From Pseudomonas sihuiensis (GTDB lineage: Bacteria; Pseudomonadota; Gammaproteobacteria; Pseudomonadales; Pseudomonadaceae): a DNA stretch of 64,000 nt. The DNA is taken from contig NZ_LT629797.1 of NCBI RefSeq assembly GCF_900106015.1, positions 4,092,001 through 4,156,000 of the forward strand, written 5' to 3'. Below are positions 60,173-64,000 of this stretch, in pieces (the stretch's first letter is position 1; every line of letters starts with the position of its first letter). The notes below the pieces were generated by a model, which searched no databases, had not been told where the DNA came from, and saw only the letters and a list, made by a program, of their open reading frames with translations. A program made the translations under genes and the position numbers.

Positions 60173-60940
60173 TCAGGCGGTTTCGCCCAGACGGCTCAAC
60201 TGCGGCTCTTCGCCACGCAGTTCGGTCTGTTGCTGGCGTACCCACTGAAAAGCACGTTCGTTGAGCTCGCCGATGGCACGCGGCCCTTCGCCTTCTGCGT
60301 ACATCGGCTGGCCGATGATCACCTGGATAGTGCCCGGGCGCTTGCCCCAGCCAGCCTTGGGCCAGAACTCACCGGCGTTGTGTGCGATGGGCAGTACCGG
60401 CAGGCCGGCATTCACCGCCAGTGCGGTGCCGCCGCGGGAGAACTTGCCGATCTGGCCTGGCGGAATCCGCGTGCCTTCGGGGAACACCAGCACCCAGGCG
60501 CCCTGCTTGAGGCGTTCGTCGCCCTGCTTGGCCAGTTGCTTGAGCGCCGCCTTGGGGTTGCTGCGGTCGATGGCGATGGGCTTGAGCAGCGCCATGCCCC
60601 AGCCGAAGAACGGCACGCGCAGCAGTTCGCGCTTGACCACCTGCGACAGTGGCTCGAAGAAGCCGGAGAGGAAGAAGGTCTCCCAGGTACTCTGGTGGTT
60701 GGCGAGGATCACGCAGGGGCGCTCGGGGATGTTCTCCAGGCCGCGCACTTCATAGCGAATCCCGACGATCACCTTGGCCAGCCACACGGCGCAGTTGCAC
60801 CAGGCCTGAACGACGAAGCGGTAGCGTTGGCGGAACGGCAGCAGCGGTGCGACCACCAGGCTGATCAGGCACCAGAAGAACGAGCTGGACGACAGCAGCA
60901 GGTAGAAAAGCGTGACTCTGAATGCCTGCACTAGCGCCAT
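60173..60940 (-). CDS. lptA: Lysophosphatidic acid acyltransferase (PlsC/LptA type)
   Basis: A 255-residue inner-membrane acyltransferase, the counterpart of P. aeruginosa PA0005. One or two N-terminal spans (10-35), then the catalytic motif as NHQSTWE (H82, E87: HX4E rather than HX4D), the second conserved block FGWGMALLKPIAIDRSNPKAAL, FPEGTR and the GLPVLPIAHNAGEFWPK segment. It adds the second acyl chain to make phosphatidate. 13 nt downstream of gmhB, so co-transcribed with it. Confidence 0.94.
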   Translation of the reverse strand: MALVQAFRVTLFYLLLSSSSFFWCLISLVVAPLLPFRQRYRFVVQAWCNCAVWLAKVIVGIRYEVRGLENIPERPCVILANHQSTWETFFLSGFFEPLSQVVKRELLRVPFFGWGMALLKPIAIDRSNPKAALKQLAKQGDERLKQGAWVLVFPEGTRIPPGQIGKFSRGGTALAVNAGLPVLPIAHNAGEFWPKAGWGKRPGTIQVIIGQPMYAEGEGPRAIGELNERAFQWVRQQQTELRGEEPQLSRLGETA

Positions 60941-60953
60941 GAACCTTCACACC

Positions 60954-61484
60954 TTATGAGAGCAATTGATCGGCGACAGCCGCCAGATCATCGAATACCA
61001 GGGTTCCTGGCGGCAGTGGCTTGGCCAGGGTGCGTTCGCCCTTGCCGGTTTTCACCAGCACAGGCTGACAATCGACGGCCAGCGCGGCCTGCAGGTCACC
61101 GCTGGTATCGCCGACGAACCAGATTCCTGCCAGATCCGTGGCGTAGTGCGCGGCGATCTGCCGGAGCATGCCAGGTTTCGGTTTGCGGCAGTCGCAGCCA
61201 TCGTCCGGCCCGTGCGGGCAATGGACGATCAGGCCGACCTCACCGCCCTGCTCCGCCACCAGCTGGCGCAGACGCGCGTGCATCGACTCCAGGGTCGCCA
61301 GGTCGTAATAGCCACGGGCAATGCCGGACTGGTTGGTAGCCACGGCCACCGTCCAACCGGCTTGCGACAGGCGCGCGATGGCGGCGATCGACGAAGGGAT
61401 CGGGATCCACTCGTCGAGCGTCTTGATATAGGCGTCGGAGTCTTGGTTGATGACACCGTCGCGGTCGAGGATCAGCAGTTTCAT
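60954..61484 (-). CDS. gmhB: D-glycero-D-manno-heptose-1,7-bisphosphate 7-phosphatase
   Basis: A 176-residue HAD-family phosphatase of LPS heptose synthesis. Nucleophile motif LDRDGVIN (D7, D9), TNQSGIARGYY, the zinc loop HCPHGPDDGCDCRKPKPGM (Cys/His/Cys/Cys) and VGDTSGDLQAA are all present and mark GmhB rather than HisB. Full length. Sits between glyS and lptA as in PAO1. Confidence 0.95.
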   Translation of the reverse strand: MKLLILDRDGVINQDSDAYIKTLDEWIPIPSSIAAIARLSQAGWTVAVATNQSGIARGYYDLATLESMHARLRQLVAEQGGEVGLIVHCPHGPDDGCDCRKPKPGMLRQIAAHYATDLAGIWFVGDTSGDLQAALAVDCQPVLVKTGKGERTLAKPLPPGTLVFDDLAAVADQLLS

Positions 61485-61553
61485 GCAGCCACGCCAGAAG
61501 CAGAGATGGAAACGACCGCTGGCCGCGAAAACCTTCGCGGCCAGCGCCTGGCG

Positions 61554-63608
61554 TCAGCCCAGTACCGAGATGTCCGCCACGCCGAGGAACAGCCCGCGCA
61601 GGCGGGCCAGCAGGGCGTAACGGTTGGCGCGCACGCGCGCGTCTTCGGCGTTGACCAGCACCGCCTCGAAGAAGGCGTCCACCGGCTCGCGCAGACCAGC
61701 CAGTTTGGCCAGGGCCTCGTTGTACTGGCGGGCGGCGGCCAGGGGCTGTACGGCCTGGTCGGCCTGCTGGATGGCGGCGTGCAGGGCGAACTCGCTGGGG
61801 TTGTCGAAGTAGTGCGCTTCGACCTGGGCGGCAACGCCACCTTCGGCCTTGCTCAGCAGGTTCGACACGCGCTTGTTGGCGGCGGCCAGGGCAGCGGCCT
61901 GCGGCAGCTTGCGGAAGGCCTGCACGGCCTGCACGCGCTGGTCGAAGTCCAGCGGCGAGGTCGGACCCACCGCACGCACCGCCTGGTACACGGCGACTTC
62001 GATGCCTTCGTCTTCGTAGCGCGCACGCAGGCGGTCGAAGATGAACTCCAGCACCTGAGCAGCCAGACCGTCGGTCTTGATCTTGCCGGCGTACTGGGCC
62101 ACGGCGAAGTCGACCGTAGTGGCCAGGTCCAGATCCAGGCCCTTCTCGATCAGGATGCGTAGCACGCCGAGGGCGGCGCGACGCAGGGCGTACGGGTCCT
62201 TCGAGCCGGTCGGCAGCATGCCGATGCCGAAGATGCCGACCAGGGTGTCGAGCTTGTCGGCCACGGCCACGGCAGCGCCAGTCAGGGTGCTCGGCAGTTC
62301 GGCGCCGGCACCGCGCGGCATGTACTGCTCGTTCAGGGCCAGGGCGACGTCCTGCGGCTCACCGTCGTTGAGCGCGTAGTAGTAACCGGCGATGCCCTGC
62401 ATCTCGGGGAATTCGCCGACCATCTCGGTGGCCAGGTCGCATTTAGACAGCAGGCCGGCACGGGCGGCGCGCTGGGCGTCGCCACCGACTTCGCGGGCGA
62501 TAAAACCGGCGAGCGCCGATACCCGCTGGGCCTTTTCAAATACCGAACCGAGCTGGGCCTGGAACACCACGTTGGCCAGGCGCTGGTTGAAGCCTTCGAG
62601 CTTCTGCTTCTTGTCCTGCTTGAAGAAGAACTCGGCGTCGGTCAGGCGCGGGCGCACCACCTTCTCGTTACCCGAGACGATCTGCGCCGGGTCCTTGGAC
62701 TCGACGTTGGCCACGGTGATGAAGCGCGGCAGCAGCTTGCCGTTCGCATCGAGCAGGCAGAAGTACTTCTGGTTGTCCTGCATGGTGCTGATCAGCGCCT
62801 CCTGCGGCACCTCGAGGAAGCGTTCCTCGAACGAGCAGACCAGCGGCACCGGCCATTCCACCAGGGCGGTGACTTCGTCCAGCAGCGCCGGCGGCACGAT
62901 GGCCGTGCCCTGCTCGGCCGCAGCCAGTTCGTCGACGCGGCGGCTGATGAGCTCGCGGCGTTCGGCGAAGTCGGCCAGCACGTAGGCGCTGCGCAGGTCT
63001 TCGGCGTAGTTGGCCGGACTACTGATGCGCACGTCACGGTTGGCGTGGAAGCGGTGGCCACGGGACACGCGACCAGCCTTCTGCGCGAGGATCTCGCAGT
63101 CGACCACGGCGTCGCCGAACAGCATCACCAGCCATTGGGTCGGGCGCACGAATTCGTCGCGGCGGGCGGCCCAGCGCATGCGTTTCGGGATCGGCAGGTC
63201 GTTCAGCGAGTCCTGCACGATGGTCGGCAGCAGGTTGACTGCTGGCTGACCAGGGATGTGCTGGGCGAAGCGCAGTTTCGCCCCGCTGCGGTCGATCTCG
63301 GCGATATCCACGCCGCACTTGCGGGCGAAGCCCAGGGCGGCCTGGGTCGGGTTGCCGTCGGCGTCGAAGGCGGCCTGGATGGGCGGACCGTCGAGGTTCA
63401 TGCTGCGGTCGGCCTGCTGCTCTTCGAGCTGCTCGACCAGCACTGCCAGGCGACGGGGCGCGGCGTACACGCGGCTGGCGGCATAGCCCAGGCCGGCGGC
63501 CTTGAGGCCTTTCTCGATACCGGCGAGGAAGGCCTCACCGAGGCTTTTCAGGGCTTTCGGTGGCAGCTCTTCGGTGCCCAGTTCGACCAGGAAATCTTGT
63601 GCACTCAT
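61554..63608 (-). CDS. glyS: Glycyl-tRNA synthetase beta subunit
   Basis: A 684-residue subunit of the tetrameric enzyme charging tRNA-Gly, starting [20 protein letters not shown]. Family blocks include [55 protein letters not shown] and the C-terminal anticodon-binding/DALR region. Its ATG overlaps the glyQ stop by ATGA. Confidence 0.98.
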   Translation of the reverse strand: MSAQDFLVELGTEELPPKALKSLGEAFLAGIEKGLKAAGLGYAASRVYAAPRRLAVLVEQLEEQQADRSMNLDGPPIQAAFDADGNPTQAALGFARKCGVDIAEIDRSGAKLRFAQHIPGQPAVNLLPTIVQDSLNDLPIPKRMRWAARRDEFVRPTQWLVMLFGDAVVDCEILAQKAGRVSRGHRFHANRDVRISSPANYAEDLRSAYVLADFAERRELISRRVDELAAAEQGTAIVPPALLDEVTALVEWPVPLVCSFEERFLEVPQEALISTMQDNQKYFCLLDANGKLLPRFITVANVESKDPAQIVSGNEKVVRPRLTDAEFFFKQDKKQKLEGFNQRLANVVFQAQLGSVFEKAQRVSALAGFIAREVGGDAQRAARAGLLSKCDLATEMVGEFPEMQGIAGYYYALNDGEPQDVALALNEQYMPRGAGAELPSTLTGAAVAVADKLDTLVGIFGIGMLPTGSKDPYALRRAALGVLRILIEKGLDLDLATTVDFAVAQYAGKIKTDGLAAQVLEFIFDRLRARYEDEGIEVAVYQAVRAVGPTSPLDFDQRVQAVQAFRKLPQAAALAAANKRVSNLLSKAEGGVAAQVEAHYFDNPSEFALHAAIQQADQAVQPLAAARQYNEALAKLAGLREPVDAFFEAVLVNAEDARVRANRYALLARLRGLFLGVADISVLG

Positions 63609-64000
63609 GCTTGCGCCTCCAGCTTGGCCAGTACTTCGTCACGCAGTTCGGGGGTGGCCATGGGGAAGCCGAGCTTGGCGCGCGCCTGCAGGTAGCTCTG
63701 CGCTACCGCACGGGCCAGGGTGCGCACGCGCAGGATGTACTGCTGGCGCGCGGTCACTGAAATAGCGCGGCGGGCGTCGAGCAGGTTGAAGGTGTGCGAG
63801 GCCTTGAGCACCATCTCGTAGGTCGGCAGCGGCAGCTCCAGCTCGATCAGGCGATTGGCTTCGCTCTCGTAGAAATCGAACAGCTCGAACAGCTTCTCGA
63901 CATTGGCGTGCTCGAAGTTGTAGGTGGACTGCTCCACTTCGTTCTGGTGGAACACGTCGCCATAGGTCACGGTGCCGAACGGGCCGTCGGTCCAAATCAG
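63605..64000 (-). CDS. glyQ: Glycyl-tRNA synthetase alpha subunit, C-terminal part
   Basis: The last ~132 residues are inside the window; the start lies beyond the right edge. Readable family sequence: [74 protein letters not shown]. The alpha subunit carries the catalytic core. It is coupled to glyS by a 4-nt overlap. Confidence 0.97.
   Translation of the reverse strand: MIWTDGPFGTVTYGDVFHQNEVEQSTYNFEHANVEKLFELFDFYESEANRLIELELPLPTYEMVLKASHTFNLLDARRAISVTARQQYILRVRTLARAVAQSYLQARAKLGFPMATPELRDEVLAKLEAQA

Overview
The window is the replication-origin region of a Pseudomonas chromosome (Pseudomonas in the broad sense, possibly the P. mendocina/Ectopseudomonas side; genus from gene order and protein motifs, species not resolvable). 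Gene order mnmE-yidC-yidD-rnpA-rpmH (leftward) / oriC / dnaA-dnaN-recF-gyrB (rightward) is the classical gamma-proteobacterial origin block. The right end carries lptA-type plsC, gmhB, glyS and glyQ, which directly follow gyrB in P. aeruginosa PAO1. Two insertions separate these two core blocks here.

Insertion 1 (about 10025-52858, ~42.8 kb) is an integrative and conjugative element of the Tn4371 family. It reads: tyrosine integrase, DUF1016 nuclease, RadC, a nickel-resistance pair (CsoR/RcnR-type repressor plus NreB-like exporter with a His-rich tail), accessory DUF2958/DUF932/ParB-like/GNAT/DUF736/XRE genes, then a plasmid-like maintenance module (DUF2285 regulator, AlpA-like HTH, RepA with three iterons and an AT-rich stretch, ParA, small ribbon-helix-helix protein), DUF2840, TraF, relaxase, a metal-efflux cargo block, LysR, EexN, TraG and a complete trbBCDEJKLFGI mating-pair operon ending in DUF2274. 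The probable attachment repeat TTTTTTGTT lies at 10025-10033 and 52850-52858; the left copy is the T-tract of the terminator behind gyrB. Most ICE backbone genes overlap by ATGA, so they are translationally coupled.

The cargo block (29.5-38.7 kb) encodes an HME-RND CzcCBA pump, a HupE/UreJ-like membrane protein, a single-span anchor protein and a small His/Asp-rich secreted protein. It is headed by a BlaI-type repressor and an M56 (BlaR1-like) membrane protease lacking the beta-lactam sensor domain but carrying a Cys/His-rich predicted periplasmic loop. The same inverted repeat precedes the repressor gene and the pump genes, so a proteolysis-based metal switch is a reasonable hypothesis.

Insertion 2 (52970-59901, leftward, chromosomal in character) is a GGDEF diguanylate cyclase followed by a compact cluster resembling E. 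coli ynbABCD: CDP-alcohol phosphatidyltransferase, hydrolase-methyltransferase fusion, PAP2-like/dual-specificity phosphatase fusion, CDP-diglyceride synthase, with an acyltransferase and a small membrane protein added. It looks like a complete route to make or remodel a phospholipid whose identity is unknown; it is one of the best candidates here for an undescribed system.

Other points: two perfect parS sites are embedded in recF; long non-coding leaders with related sequence precede several ICE genes; the nre promoter has its operator exactly in the -35/-10 spacer and appears to make a leaderless mRNA.
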